The position numbers and the translations under genes were made by a program. DNA of 64,000 nt, taken from NCBI RefSeq assembly GCF_015832195.1, contig NC_052017.1:11608790-11672789 (forward strand), written 5' to 3'. Under the pieces are notes generated by a model. That model ran no database searches and was not told the origin of the DNA. It saw only the letters and a list, made by a program, of their open reading frames with translations. This document shows, piece after piece, positions 24,838-37,300 of this stretch (position 1 is its first letter; each line of letters begins with the position of its first letter). This DNA is from Motacilla alba alba (Eukaryota; Chordata; Aves; Passeriformes; Motacillidae).

Positions 24838-27800
24838 TTATACATGTGTATATTCAGTTATTGCAAGCATTGCTTGGTTAACTGGAGCATTTTAACCCTT
24901 CATCCTGTGAGAATTTTTAAGAATTTTTAGGAGAAGCTGACCTTCAAGAAGTTGTCTGCTCACTGTAAGATCAAAAGAGCTTCAACTAATGCACTTTATT
25001 AATTTTTTTCCACGTTCTCTTCTTATATGAACACAACAAAACAGGTGCTGATATTCATTTGCACCCACCCTTCTCAGCTACACTCTGTAAACTTACTTGA
25101 AATATATTAAACAATAAATCATCACCATGAGTAAAACTGTTTGCAGATTTTTTTTTTTATTGGAAAAGGAATATCATACTTTTTAAATAGGAGATATAAC
25201 GTATTTGTTTGAAATAATGTGATAGGGTGTGAAAGAAGTGCCATTAGAGTTGCCAAAAAATGTAGGATTTGGCAGGCACAGCAAAAAAATAACCATCAGA
25301 TTGAAATAGCACTTTTGGCAGTACTCAGAAGTCATTAGGTTTGTATAAAAATGAGCCCTGCTACTATAAGCAAGCACAAGTAAAGTTTTGTTGAATGTGT
25401 TTGCACACAAAGTGACACTTTTTTTTTGTTGCTCTGAAGTATAGTAATATTTTTGGCACACAGTGCTCAAACTAAACTTTTTTCATAACACCCTACCCAC
25501 ATCTATCTGAACCTATGAAGAAGGGCTGGAATTTCACTCTTTGACAACACTGCTCTGAGTCCAGCAAAGCATGGATCCTAAAAGTCATGCTGCATTTCCA
25601 GGTACTTTAAAACCATAAATCCAAATTTAATTAGAAGTTCATGAAATACTGTAGAAGATAAGACCTCTGTTCTAAAAATGAAATAAAAAACTGGGCCTTT
25701 GGCTTTCTTCTCTGACTCTGGGCCATAATTTAATTAAAACTTCATATCATATGCTAAAAATCTCATTGACAAGTCTTAGTTGAAGAATTCAGATTCCTTG
25801 TGGTACCTCAATCTGTGCTTTCTATTCTGCCATCATATTGTTCCATATTCTCATCCCATTTCCCACCCCCCTGCATCATACACTCCTTCCTGTCTTGTTT
25901 CTCATTAACAAAGTGAATTCCTTTGAGATTTAATGCTATAATGTCGAAGTTTGAACACTGGCATCTTAATATCTTAATGGATATCTTACTTGACAGCTCT
26001 GTGAATTTTAGCTCTCTTTTTTAACAGCATATATTTGTGGGAAAAAGCTGGCATTGAATTTAAGTGCAGGGAGCTCAGGCAAGCTTGAAAGGGAAACCTA
26101 GCTAAAATAACTGTGATTTCTTCCTACTGCATTAAAAACTGGAATAAGCTTCAGACATTAAAAATAAAATAGTACATCAATGATGTAACTGGAACCCCAT
26201 TCTTTCTATAAAACACCGAAGTGTGATATTAATGATTTATTATACAAATTTGTTATTGCATTTATAGCAAAGTTACAGACAATGATGAGACTGAGGTAGA
26301 TCTCGCCTGTATGTCTGGGAAATTCTGTGTTCATCTGGAGAAATATCTGTTCTTGAATCCATGAACTAGTTTTCATATTTTGGCAGCGAGAGTCTTAGCA
26401 GTGCAGACAGTCACAGGAGTGGGGTTTACGTATCATCATTAAAAATCTTACAGTTTGCAAAGAATTGTAGGTCCAGTAATATTCCCAGTCCCTAGAAAAG
26501 CAAAGAGTGGTGGCATTTCACACCTTTTTCATTGCAGAGGGAACATCTTTACATAGTACAAAAGAATAGATGTGATTTCAAGCTATTTCAAGAAACTATT
26601 TTGTGTTTTCAGTGTGTGTATGCATTTGAATCCCTGTTGCTGAGTGGGGGTATGGACATGACAGGAGACTGTTCATGGACAGAAGACAGCTGGGAAGCTT
26701 GTGCTGTATCTCTAAAGTTATTAATCTATCTGGAACAGTAAAATATTACTTTCCATATTAAGAAAGACTACTCATATATAAAGGTGATGTCATAGTCTTA
26801 ATTTACATGAAATTGGCTGTTCATTTGAAATTGGTTTGTAAGGAGTCAATTCATATAGATTTTCCACATAATCACATCTACAGTGTTTCTCAGACACCGG
26901 ACCCACGTGTATCATTTGCATGAGATATCTTAATATAAGTATTTCACAGCATATTTGCTCCTCACAGCTGTACTTCTGAAGTAGCATCCACACCTTCTGT
27001 TCTTGAAATATTGCACTTTCTCCCCAACAGCTGAATTCTGCAAGTAGGAAAATTCTGCCCACTCCCTCTCTCCCCTCAGTTTTCAGGCAGAATCCAAAGC
27101 CTGACTGCACTGATAAAAATCCATTCATTGACTCATGGGGTTTCTAACTACACGACATCTTATACAGTCCCTGGTCAATATGTCACTGTGCCCCTCACAC
27201 AGGAAACCTGGCAGATTAGATATTCAGGATTCATGGCACTCAAAAATAAACTGATGGGTAAATCAGGAGGCAAACCCCATATTCATTCCAGTTAAAGGCT
27301 TGCTCAGTTTTGCATACACATATACTCACAGATATGATGCTGTAGTGAACTCTATGACAAAAATCTTAAATATTTCTTTCAAGAATTAATGTGCTGAAAG
27401 AACTGGTGTGAAGACAGGTGCAAGCAGAAGTAGAGTCTGTCCCTGTTATCTAAAATCAGGGAAGGATTTGAGCTGAAGAGAAAGCCAGGAAAGGTAAGAA
27501 TTTTCATACTGGAATAATCTCTGAGAATGTAGCAACAAAGATTTTGACTTTTTGGACACTGAGGTGCTTAAAGGTTAAAACAAACATTAAATATTATGAA
27601 TTTTTGTAAATACCACTGGATTAAGAGGCAAGAAATAAGCAAGGGAATATAAGAGTCTCGAAGCTTTGCATGAAGCCAGTCCTATTTACGTTGGCAGGGG
27701 GATGGGGTTGCTTATATAGGACAGTTTTAATCTACATAACAATTCACTTTCTGCTGATAAGAATATCAGTATTTGGAGTTCTAGGTTTGCGTTATTTTGT

Positions 27801-28439
27801 AATAAAATCCATCATGTGAGAAGTAAAAAGCCATTTTGTTTAGAATTAAATACAACACAAGAAGGCCCTCACAATGTTTCTGCTACAATGGTTTCAATAC
27901 TTCTATTTTAAAAATAGCATGCAGAATGTAATTCTCATGTTTCACCACTACAGTCAGTGCATACTAAAATAATATTTTTCTGTGTTTTATTTTTGGTTCC
28001 GTAGTATTTTCAATAACTAGCTTATCATTACTTTTTTTCTGTTTTCTTTGATTTCTATTCCGTGATGCTATTTTTCTTCTGATGTACTCTCCCCACCTGT
28101 GCAAGATGCATATTCATCTCTTCTACATGAGGGATTGAAATGGCTGGTAGTGACTTGATATGTGTTTATTTCTGAGTAGAAAATCCCCTGCCTTTAGAAT
28201 TTGATTTAAAAGGTTTGCTGAAGCACATGCTGCACTCAACAGAAAGCCCCTGGGTTTCCAGTGACTGTGAAATGCAGGATCCAGTGCTGTGTGAGTTCTG
28301 CATTTTCACACGTAGCCATTGGAGCATCCAGCTTTTGGAATGAAGCTCAGCATATCTTAACTCCAAGGACATAGGCCTAGTGGAGAAAAATCGCAGTGCA
28401 CAGACCCCATCTCCAGCAAGTGTCTAGCAAAGACCTGAG

Positions 28440-28512
28440 GTTGGAGTGTTAAAGGGCTGAGGTTTAATTCCCTGCCCAGCTTTTCTCTGTGACTCTGGGC
28501 AAGCTGCTCAGG
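28440..28512 (+). repeat. MIR SINE fragment
   Basis: The words 'ggtttaattccctgcccagc' and 'tctgtgactctgggcaagct' followed by 'gctca' align in order with the MIR core ('ggttcaaatcccggctctgcc', 'tgtgtgaccttgggcaagtt', 'acttaac'). Match by eye; the copy is diverged, as expected for this old family, and about 70 bp long. Confidence 0.5.
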
Positions 28513-30833
28513 CATCCATAACGGTTAATTATTTCCAACCGGGGGTTAACCAGACTACCATATAAAAGAGCATCTCCTGGTGCTCCAAGGTGTGAACACC
28601 TGCAAAATTCTGAGACAATGAGGTACAAAGATAACTGGGAGTGAAAAGAGGACAGGAAAGAATAAAAAGCAGATGTAGTAGTTGGTTCCTTTCTTTAGAA
28701 ATAATATTTGCCAAACATGTCTTAATGTCTGAGATTTCTGATTTTGTTGAGTTTTTTTTTACTGCGATCAGATGAGTAAATATGACCTTGTTGCAAAACA
28801 AGCCATTTACAATTTCATTTTCTTAAAACTAAAGATAGATTCTTAATTTTCTCTTTGTGCTAAAACCCCTCTTTTCAAGTATTCTCTACTGTCTTGCCGT
28901 ATAATGGAAGCGAAGGAGTGAAAATATACCCCAATAAGACAATCGTGCCAAAGTGAAGGAAATCAAAATTTGGCATTTTATATAACCTGCATTTTATAGA
29001 AAACTGTCACAACCGTCTCCCAAATAACTTTCAAAGAGGAAAAAAGAAAAACGGACTAAAGTTTATGGTCTTCTCAGGAGATGTCTTTACTGATAGCATC
29101 TGTGCTCTTCTGCACTCACAGTAAGCAATGTGGCTTTGTTTTTCAAAGTGATTTGCTCGCTTGCAGTCCAGCATTCAGCCTCTGGTATTTCTGTATAATC
29201 TGAAGTTGTACTTAAGCTCCAGTTTGCAAGTGAGAAGCAGAACTGGTGCAGAAACTCTCTGTAGTCTGTAGTTGCATTATTCAGTAAAATTCTCCCAGTT
29301 AAAGCAGACAGTTGTGTTATTTATCATAGCAAATAAAAGAAGGAAGAATAAGTAAAAGTGGGTAAATGCCTGAAGTTCTCCTGTACATATCTAAAATATT
29401 TATTTCTGTGAATTTCATCACTTACTATTTGTGTTTCAGTTATTTTTCTTTTTCTATGACTGTTTCAGAATGAGAACTTTCCTGTTCTTGTCTTCACAGC
29501 TCATAACTTTTATTACTAGGATCAACTCTCTTTCCTTCTCACCACATTTTAAAGAAACCAGATTTTTATGATGTGGTAAGTCTTACTGAGCACAGTATAA
29601 GTGAAGTCTTGCCAGAGATTTCATTATTACTTCCTTACATTTACATCCTACATTTATAGCACTGTGTTGGCTTCTAAATTTATCCCCAAAGTTACCTAGA
29701 CATTCATGGATAGAAGAACACTATTATATCAAAAATTGTTGTGGAACTGCTTTCCTCTGCTTCATTTCTATGCTTACCTTGGCTTAGGGATTTTTTTTTT
29801 TCTATTTTTGTTTTTTCTATTTACAGACATATATGCAAGGAACTGAGCAAGGTCACAAGGTGTTTTTCTTTCCTTGGTTTTTTTTTTTCTGTAGGGTATT
29901 ATTACATCAAGAGACTGTGGTAAGAAATTACCATCTGATCTGATATTTGTGTCCTACATTGGGTACCTGATAAAATGAACCAAGTACGTCATCAGAAGAT
30001 GGATGATTTTGTGGATAAGGCTCAACCCCCCCAACATTGAACTTTATAGCACATTTACAGGCTTATTGTGGACTTGTATATATTGCAGAAAATGTTGTGC
30101 CATGAAGAAATCCTTGGATTAGTGCCACACCAAGGCTGCATTTCCACAGAAAATAACGCAGTGCTGGGGAGGCACATTACCTTGAGACCCAGGAGCAAAG
30201 CAGGTGTATTGGTCTGAGGAGAATGAGCTTCCCAGCAGAGTGCATTAGCACTGATGGAAATATCATCTCCCAGATTTGAAGCTTGCCTGGCTTGTGTCCA
30301 CTGAACCCAAACAGTTTTGAATATTCCTTGTTCTGTCCCTCTTTCAGGAACTTTTAGCAAGTGGTTTCAATCTGTTTCTATTATTGCGCTTATTATTACT
30401 CTCTTGCAATATTATTATTTTGGAAAATTGAGGGAAAATTATTTCCTTCTGCCTGTTCAAGTTGCAATTGATCTATCTAGGTATCCCTTTCTTTTTATAT
30501 ATTCAAAGAGAGCTCAGCATTATATAATCAAAGTGTTACTTTGAAAGAAATAATAAATAGAAATCAAAATAGTCATAGGCTGAAGGTAAATAAAGTCTGT
30601 ACTACACTGTGAATTGGTGGTCAAAATAGCCTTGGTAGTCAGTAAAACACCAGAAAACAAAACAGAAGAGAATGTGTGTATTTTTAAATATATGCTTTCC
30701 CAGTTTTGCAAGACAGGAAACAAAACAATGTGATGGAATATACAAGCAATAAACTATGTTATATTTTAACTTAGTTTTTATTTTGTTACCAAGAAAACAA
30801 CTCACATTACTGCAATATTTAAGCTATTCCATG
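28513..30833. other. Unannotated AT-rich noncoding DNA
   Basis: No gene or clear repeat. T-rich runs occur at about 29790-29800 and 29879-29889. The 101-codon minus-strand frame at 30055-30360 has no recognisable domain. Confidence 0.65.
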
Positions 30834-30905
30834 TTTGGTTGGGTTTGGGTTTTTTGTTTGTTTGTTTTGGTTTTGGGGGTTTTTTTTGTTTTGTTTTTTT
30901 CCCCC
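30834..30905. repeat. T/G-rich low-complexity tract
   Basis: About 70 bases made almost only of T and G on the plus strand (GGGTTTGGG, then TTTG units, then GGGGG and long T runs), ending in CCCCC. It is typical simple sequence and has only three runs of three or more G, so it is not a full G-quadruplex motif. Confidence 0.85.
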
Positions 30906-30921
30906 AGAGGTTAGATAATTC

Positions 30922-30940
30922 ATTAAATATAACAGGCTGA
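30922..30940. repeat. Copy 1 of an exact 19-bp direct repeat
   Basis: ATTAAATATAACAGGCTGA here is repeated exactly at 31500-31518. The spacer is 559 bp. It could be an old target-site duplication or coincidental local copying; no poly-A or element ends are obvious inside the spacer. Confidence 0.8.
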
Positions 30941-31130
30941 GAAACTATGCTTAGGCTATGCTCTAGCTAAAAAGGCATCACAGAATATCTTTCCATGAAA
31001 AAACTGCGGATAACCAAGGTATTTCCTTTGCAATTTGTACTAACTTCCAGACAAAGCCTCTTATAACATTTTAGCTCTTTTTGACATTCAAGGAACTTAC
31101 AAAAATCTCATCTAAAAAGGTCTTGGAATG

Positions 31131-31170
31131 ATAATAACAATAATAACAATAATAATAGTAATCATCATAA
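31131..31170. repeat. AAT/AAC-type simple repeat
   Basis: Interrupted ATAATAACAATAATAAC units over about 40 bases; an ordinary degraded trinucleotide microsatellite. Confidence 0.85.
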
Positions 31171-31499
31171 TTAAAAATACCTTTTACATGTGTTTCTAAT
31201 ACGATATCATGATAATACTTAATTTATAGAAAAAAATCAATCCCTCTCTTCTCAGTAAGAGGCCTCAGTAAAAGTGTAGTTTATCTTGTTCACTTTAGAG
31301 AACGAATCACTGTCCTTATTTTCCTTAGCTGCCTTGGTTTTTTTTAACCCAGGTATTTCACATTTGTGTATTATGGTTCAGGTTGAGATGTGCCTCAAAG
31401 GCCTTTTCAAGCCTCCTGAGCATCCAGCAACGGTCAAAGCTGAGGACACAAAGCTCTGCTAAATATTTCTTCTCTTTCCTGCAGGATAGCCTGCTTGGT

Positions 31500-31518
31500 A
31501 TTAAATATAACAGGCTGA
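31500..31518. repeat. Copy 2 of an exact 19-bp direct repeat
   Basis: Identical to 30922-30940. The bases flanking the two copies differ on both sides. Confidence 0.8.
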
Positions 31519-31616
31519 AGGCCAAGAGACCACTTTGCCACTTCAGAATGTAATTAGTTTATTATCACTCAGCAAAGCCAGCTGCTTCAATACAAACCAC
31601 TGCCACCCCTGCACAC

Positions 31617-31641
31617 CCCCCCCACCCCCCACCCCCAGCCC
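31617..31641 (-). repeat. C-rich tract; G-quadruplex motif on the minus strand
   Basis: Runs of 7, 6, 5 and 3 C are separated by 1, 1 and 2 bases. The minus strand therefore has four G runs with very short loops, which fits the standard G3+ N1-7 quadruplex pattern well. A further CCCC run lies 6 bases upstream. It is the only clear motif of this kind that I see in the window. Confidence 0.8.
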
Positions 31642-34306
31642 AATTTGCCCAGGAGGGCCAAACTGTGCCCACTTTACTGAAATCATTGTCAGGCACTAGA
31701 AGCTCACACCCTGTGTGTCATTCAAGGCTTGTCTCCATCAGTATAATAAATACCTCATGGGAAGTGCTCTGGCACTCAAAAGGCATGACAAATCCTGAGT
31801 CACTCACACCACTTCTTTTAGTACATGAGTATTTGGGCATTGCCTTTTCTCCTGAACGTCTCCCTTCTAAGCATAGGTTGAGTCAAACTGTTTTAACATA
31901 CAAGATGTGAGACCAGCTTTGCTTTTAATATGCTTCCTCAAAATGTGACCAGCATTCTTGGGGTCTTAGTTGTGCCAGTTTTTGCTCATGCAATGAAATA
32001 ATATTTCATCTTATTTTCAAAAATATACTGAAATGTATTGAACAACCCCATGTGGCTGAGGAAAACCATACTCTTACCTACTATGTTTAGAATTTTATAA
32101 AGGAGAAATTTATTTCAGTGCAATATAACTGCCTCTCAGAGATTTAGAATGTGGTCTGCTGGACAACTACACACAAACCATGCCATTATCATCCCAGCCA
32201 AGCAAGGCATTTGGGCTTTTCACAGCAGAACAGCAATGGTAATTGATTGCAGGTGTACCAGGCAGTGAGCAGCACTGGGATACTTCACTCCTTCATCCTG
32301 CTTCAATCAGCACCACATCAGCAGGAGGATGCTTTGGGCTGGTCTGTTTGGCAGGTACTGAACTCATGACATGTTTGGAAAACAACAAACTCAGAACTTG
32401 CTGCAAGATCTTGTTCTCACTAATATTTCTTCCATGACATATAAAGTTTGCAACTTTTCCTCTCTCAATAGGAGTCTACTTTATTTAGAAAGATGCAAAT
32501 AAAAGCTTAGATTTGTAAAATGTAGAAGATGTAGGGAAGTCTTGGGCTTCTGAAGGAAGGGAAAAGGAAAGACAGAAGGATATGGAGTATTTGACAAGGA
32601 CTGACCCAGTATGGTGAGAGGAAATTGTAATGGAAAATCAGCTTTCACTACATGTAAACTGTGTAAAGTCCACTTGATTCTTTGCCTTTATAGGTGCTTC
32701 TAAATGGTATAAAAGAAACAAGCTGTGTTTAAGAAACACAACTGACTTCATTTAAGGACTAACATCTCACTTGAAATAAAAATCTAAAATGTAATGAAAT
32801 ATGCCACTCAGTGTAATGAAATACTTGTTTAATCTTAAGAAGCCTTCTTTTACCTTAAAAATATCCAAAGAATATTGGATTTTGACATTAAAAATTAAAA
32901 TCTTTCCCTAGAAAATTAAAAAAACGATTTGAGTTAAGCAATTTACTTCTGAAGAATAGTAGAGGAAGAATAAGTGATGTTTCTGACTCTCATTTGGGCT
33001 GGCTGACAGCTGTATCCTGTCCAAGCAAACAGTTTGTGATGAGTTAGTCTCGGGGCTGGAAGAACAACTTTTCTCACACAAAACCATTTCCTGATTTTGA
33101 TTAAAGCTTTCAATTGTATTTCTGGTGAGTGAATTAACATAGAAAAATACTTCACAAATCTATTTAGTCTTCCAGCGAGGTGTGAACTGCCTGTGCTACC
33201 TCTGCTCCTCTGGGGATTCTTGGGAATGCTCACCAGTTCAGTGCCCTGAGTAGGAATCTTCTGTCATCCCTGGCAGTGCACACAGATCAGCACCGTCTCA
33301 CTTTTTGTCAAAAAGGGATATTGTCAGTTTAATGCCAGCTTTGTGCCAGCATTATTGGGACCAGTGGAGTATTATGGACAGTGAAATACAAATTGACCTG
33401 GACTAGAGAATGGTTTCTGGATTAAGTAAAATGGCTGGGAGGAAACATGCAAACAAGAATGAGAGAAATCAAAAGGTGTAGTAAGATGTGTACTTGGCTA
33501 GGTCCTGATTTATTCCTGCTAAAATCAACAGGGCTTTTGCTTACTAATTTGATGGAACTTGAAGAGGACTTCAAGAACTGAAGGGTCACAAAATAAAAGC
33601 AAAAAAAGTAAATGGAGGCGCATTAATATTTGATGCTGCCAGGGAAATTCAATGAAGATGAAACAACATGGGCAGAAGCATTTGGAAAAGAGACTTACAT
33701 GCTCTGGCTTTGTGAGAGAACTATGATTATAGGTTATTTTATCTAGGACAAAATGAGAATACAAGTCAGTACACCACTTGGGGAAGGTGTAGTTAGTAAA
33801 TTGTTACCATGTAGCAGAGAAGGAACTGAGAAAAATGAGGATTCTGCAGACTGGATAACTTAATTCTCATACATTTGTATGTTGTAGCTCATTACACTTG
33901 TATTTTAGCAAGTTGGTACTGAGCATAGAGCAGTCACTCATTTGTAATGCTTTCAGCTGCACATGGGACAAAGCTGTATTACAAACTCTAAATTTACTTG
34001 GTTGGGCTGTTTTAGGGTTTCCAAGGACATGGAAGGTGCGTGCACTCCTGCAGTCACCACCATTCCTTGTGGCTTGGCAGGGAGAGCTCTCCATTCCTGG
34101 GTTTCCCAGCTGTGCCTCTGGGCACAGGTCCCTGAAGGAGATCTGAATATGCAAACTGGTTTGCTTTCTCTGTTTCTGGCAGGATGAAACATGCTGTTTC
34201 ACTCTGGTTCTCCCTGACTTCCAGCTCTAGGTGAAACACCAAAACAAGGCTATATTGACTAACACACAAGGTTGAGCCCTTAACCACATGACTTAAAGTA
34301 AAAAGT

Positions 34307-34346
34307 TGTATGTAAGATAAACAGATAGCTGTTCATCTTACATACA
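34307..34346. repeat. Near-perfect 18-bp-arm hairpin, 4-base loop
   Basis: TGTATGTAAGATAAACAG at 34307-34324 pairs with CTGTTCATCTTACATACA at 34329-34346 around the loop ATAG. Only one position is mismatched (A against C). This is by far the longest inverted repeat found by eye. It is shorter than a usual microRNA precursor (about 60-80 nt) and flanking bases do not extend the pairing much. It could be a tiny palindromic element, a replication-slippage palindrome or a short structured RNA. Confidence 0.85.
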
Positions 34347-37300
34347 TAGCTGATAAACAAAATTCTCTCTCCTGCTTGAACAGCAGCTCCCTTGCTCAGC
34401 TGGTTCAGTGTCCTCCTTCACCAGTCATGACTACAAAAGCCAGGGATCCAGTTTGAGCTACATTTGCCAGGTGGATCCTACGGTCTCCTGACCAACTCCC
34501 ATTCCACAAGCTTTCTTCCTTGGAGTTATACTTTAGATATAACTAAAAAGTCCATGACTTTTTCTCTAGGTTTCATAACTATTCAGCCACTGGAGGAGTA
34601 GACTATGAAATGTCATTCAGAACTCTTTTAGGGTATGGTGCCACAGGTACTCTTGTTCCTAGCCATCGGCCTTTGCAAACCCAATTAAGGCCACTAAAAC
34701 ATGTTGATTACATGTTATACTAGACAGTTGTCTTGTATATTTTATGGTGCTCTGGATTTTGGTTGTGGTTGCAGCCTCCATTAGAGACTACAAAATATCT
34801 AACTCAGAAAGGGATGACAAGAGATGAATTGACATACATAGTTGTATTAGCTCAGATTGTAGCATCACGATGGAAAGGTTGTTTCTGGGATCCCCCCTGG
34901 ATGGGTGTTTAATGTTTAAATGTCAATGTAAAAATCTCTGTCAGAATTCAAAGGCTTCCAGTCCTCAATGTCCTGTGAGTTTTTATACTGTCCCTGCTGA
35001 TGTCCAATGACTTGAATGTCAGTTTTTCATCTGTCAAAGTTGCTATCAATAAACATCAAATTTGTTGTTCTTAAATTAAAAAGTTGTAATGTAACTTTAA
35101 TGAAAGATTTAGTCAGTGCTTGTCACATTTATCTCAGCTGTTGTTGTGTAAGACATTACAGAAAAAACTCTGTTTGTCAAAAGACTTCAAAAGCAGAGAG
35201 AAAATTAGTACCCAAGATATTTCATTGATAAATTGCCAAATTCTATTTTGTCATGGACTTAGGGAATCATCCTGATTTACTGAAATTAAATAAAGATGGA
35301 GAACTTATTGGAATCTTTGATAATACTGCCAGCAAGTGAACTTCACTGCTATAGCTGCAAAAAAACAAATACCCACTCTAGAAATGTGGATGTCAAGAGT
35401 AAAGGAACTGAAAAAAAAATTGTGACTTACTGCATGCATTAGATTAACAGCTCAACTGTTTTAAGAAAAAGAGGACAAGTAAGTTGTTAAAAATATACAA
35501 CTGATGTAACTTTTATAACTGCAAGTATGCTTCTGTAAGCCACAGCTTACTTTGCTTTGACTTCGGTGTATTCCCATATCCTGTGCCTGTCACTCTCTCT
35601 TTTTCTTGTCATATAAAGAAATAAGCTGTGTTACTGACAAATTTCTTTATGTTCAATGAAAGCTTGAAATCAGCAACTCAATTTGAAACAAGATGTTTTA
35701 ATTAATGATAACAAAGATGAAGATCATTCTGGTGGGAAAATATTAGACACATTTATTTTTCTCCTCAGGTAAGAAATGTATTGCCAAGTAACACCATAAA
35801 TTCTTGGTTGATCACCTTCATTAAATATTCAAAAACTGAAAAAACACCTTTTGTTGAGTAAGGACTCATGGAGCTTTCCAAAGGAAACAAAGATGTATTC
35901 TAAACACTGCAAATATTTTGTACTTAATATGTAAAGCCTTAGACTAATTAAGTTGATCTCTGTTTTCCCTCCTCTTTTATTGATCCCACCTGGACTGGAC
36001 AGAATGAGAAGTCTCATCAATGCCTGAGTGCAGTTTAGCTACAGCCTGTACAGAATAACATATGCCTGTGTCACCACAGATGTTACAAGACAGAGAGAAA
36101 AATAAATATTGTAAACTAAAGGATAAAGGGCTACTTTTCCTTCAGTAATTCTTATTCAGAAAAACAAATTAGCACGACTTTAATGCCAAGTCAGATGTAA
36201 GGAGCAGACAAACCATGGCCTCAGCAAGGGAAGTACCTCCAGAGTTTTGACTATGTCAGCGTCCTCCTGAACTTTTTACTGACTGCTGGTGACAATGGGG
36301 GTAGTAGACCAGTAGATCTGGAAACTGAATTCATTATCCTTCCATCATGTTATACATAAGATTATAAAAGTACTTTAATTTTCAGATCATACCAAAGTTA
36401 TCACCACTACTTTCTTATGCAGGGGAAGCCCTTCCTTGAATGTCTGTGAATGGTCACTTTTAGTGTGTCTGCATTGACATGGTCCTGATGAGAGGAATAC
36501 TTGTGAAGTGAATCTCCTGATCATCCCTTCATGAGACTTATTCATCTGCAATGAGTGCATGAACAGGATTTTCTTCAGATCATGTGCTCCAGAGGGCATG
36601 CAGTGTACCTCAAACATCAATGGGTGTTGAATTCTGAGGACCAGCCTCATGGTAAAATTCAGAAGATCAGAGATTGGACATGTAACTCTCAGGACCAGCT
36701 GCTCCATTCTGTAGAACCTCCTATTTCCCTGCACTAATTGCAGATAAAACAGACTTTATATCATTATCTAGGTTTGTTCCTATGCACCAGCAGCTGACAG
36801 AGAAGGGGTGCATGAAAGAATTGGAAGAGAAGACAAGATTGTTTATCCAGGGATTATTTTCCAAACCCTCTGATCTCAGCTGCATGACCAAATGTCACTA
36901 TCCTGAAAAAGGGGTGACTAATGAGGTCAAGAAATTGTTCTTTTTCCTGGCACTTTTGCAGTGTCCACAATGTTGGACAAGACAGAAGACAAGTATAACA
37001 AGATTTGCTAAAGGGTGTCTGTAGACTTGATTTAACAAAGCATCAGAATTTTTGTTAGTCCATCTTCATGTAAAAAATTCACTGCTTTTAATAGACCAAG
37101 CCAAACATGCTGGTAGATGAATAGTCCCTATAGCCAATACTAGAAAATGTGTGGTTTTTTGTATGATAAACAGTAATTTTGTGTACTTTAACCAAAAAGC
37201 TCATGTTAAAACCATTCTCACTAAACCTGTACCAAAATCAGAGACAGAAATGGTGGTGTGTAAATGAGCTCAGAATAAGACCATATGGTATTTTGTCTTA

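Larger units (their letters stand above)
22279..28439. other. Unannotated noncoding DNA with three weak exon-like segments
   Basis: No gene or transposon can be supported. Exon-like segments at 23430-23480 (plus), 24380-24439 (plus) and 24610-24837 (minus) are listed separately. They are not all on one strand, which argues that at least some are chance. The 112-codon minus-strand frame at 26790-27128 shows no recognisable domain. A pyrimidine-rich stretch with a CCCCCC run lies near 25855-25905. Confidence 0.6.
30906..34306. other. Unannotated DNA with simple repeats and a G-quadruplex motif
   Basis: Contains an exact 19-bp direct repeat, an AAT/AAC-rich simple repeat and a C-rich motif, listed separately. 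The stretch 33900-34250 is GC-richer, with six overlapping small frames on both strands and no recognisable domain. No gene is supported. Confidence 0.6.

Noticed and set aside
26790..27128. 112-codon minus-strand open frame
   Set aside because: No domain or conserved motif visible; isolated.
27454..27487. 34-bp exon-like segment ending at GTAAGA
   Set aside because: Too short and its acceptor tract is poor; such pairs are common by chance.
36387..36734. 115-codon minus-strand open frame
   Set aside because: No recognised family; composition and context look random, and a plus-strand frame overlaps part of it.
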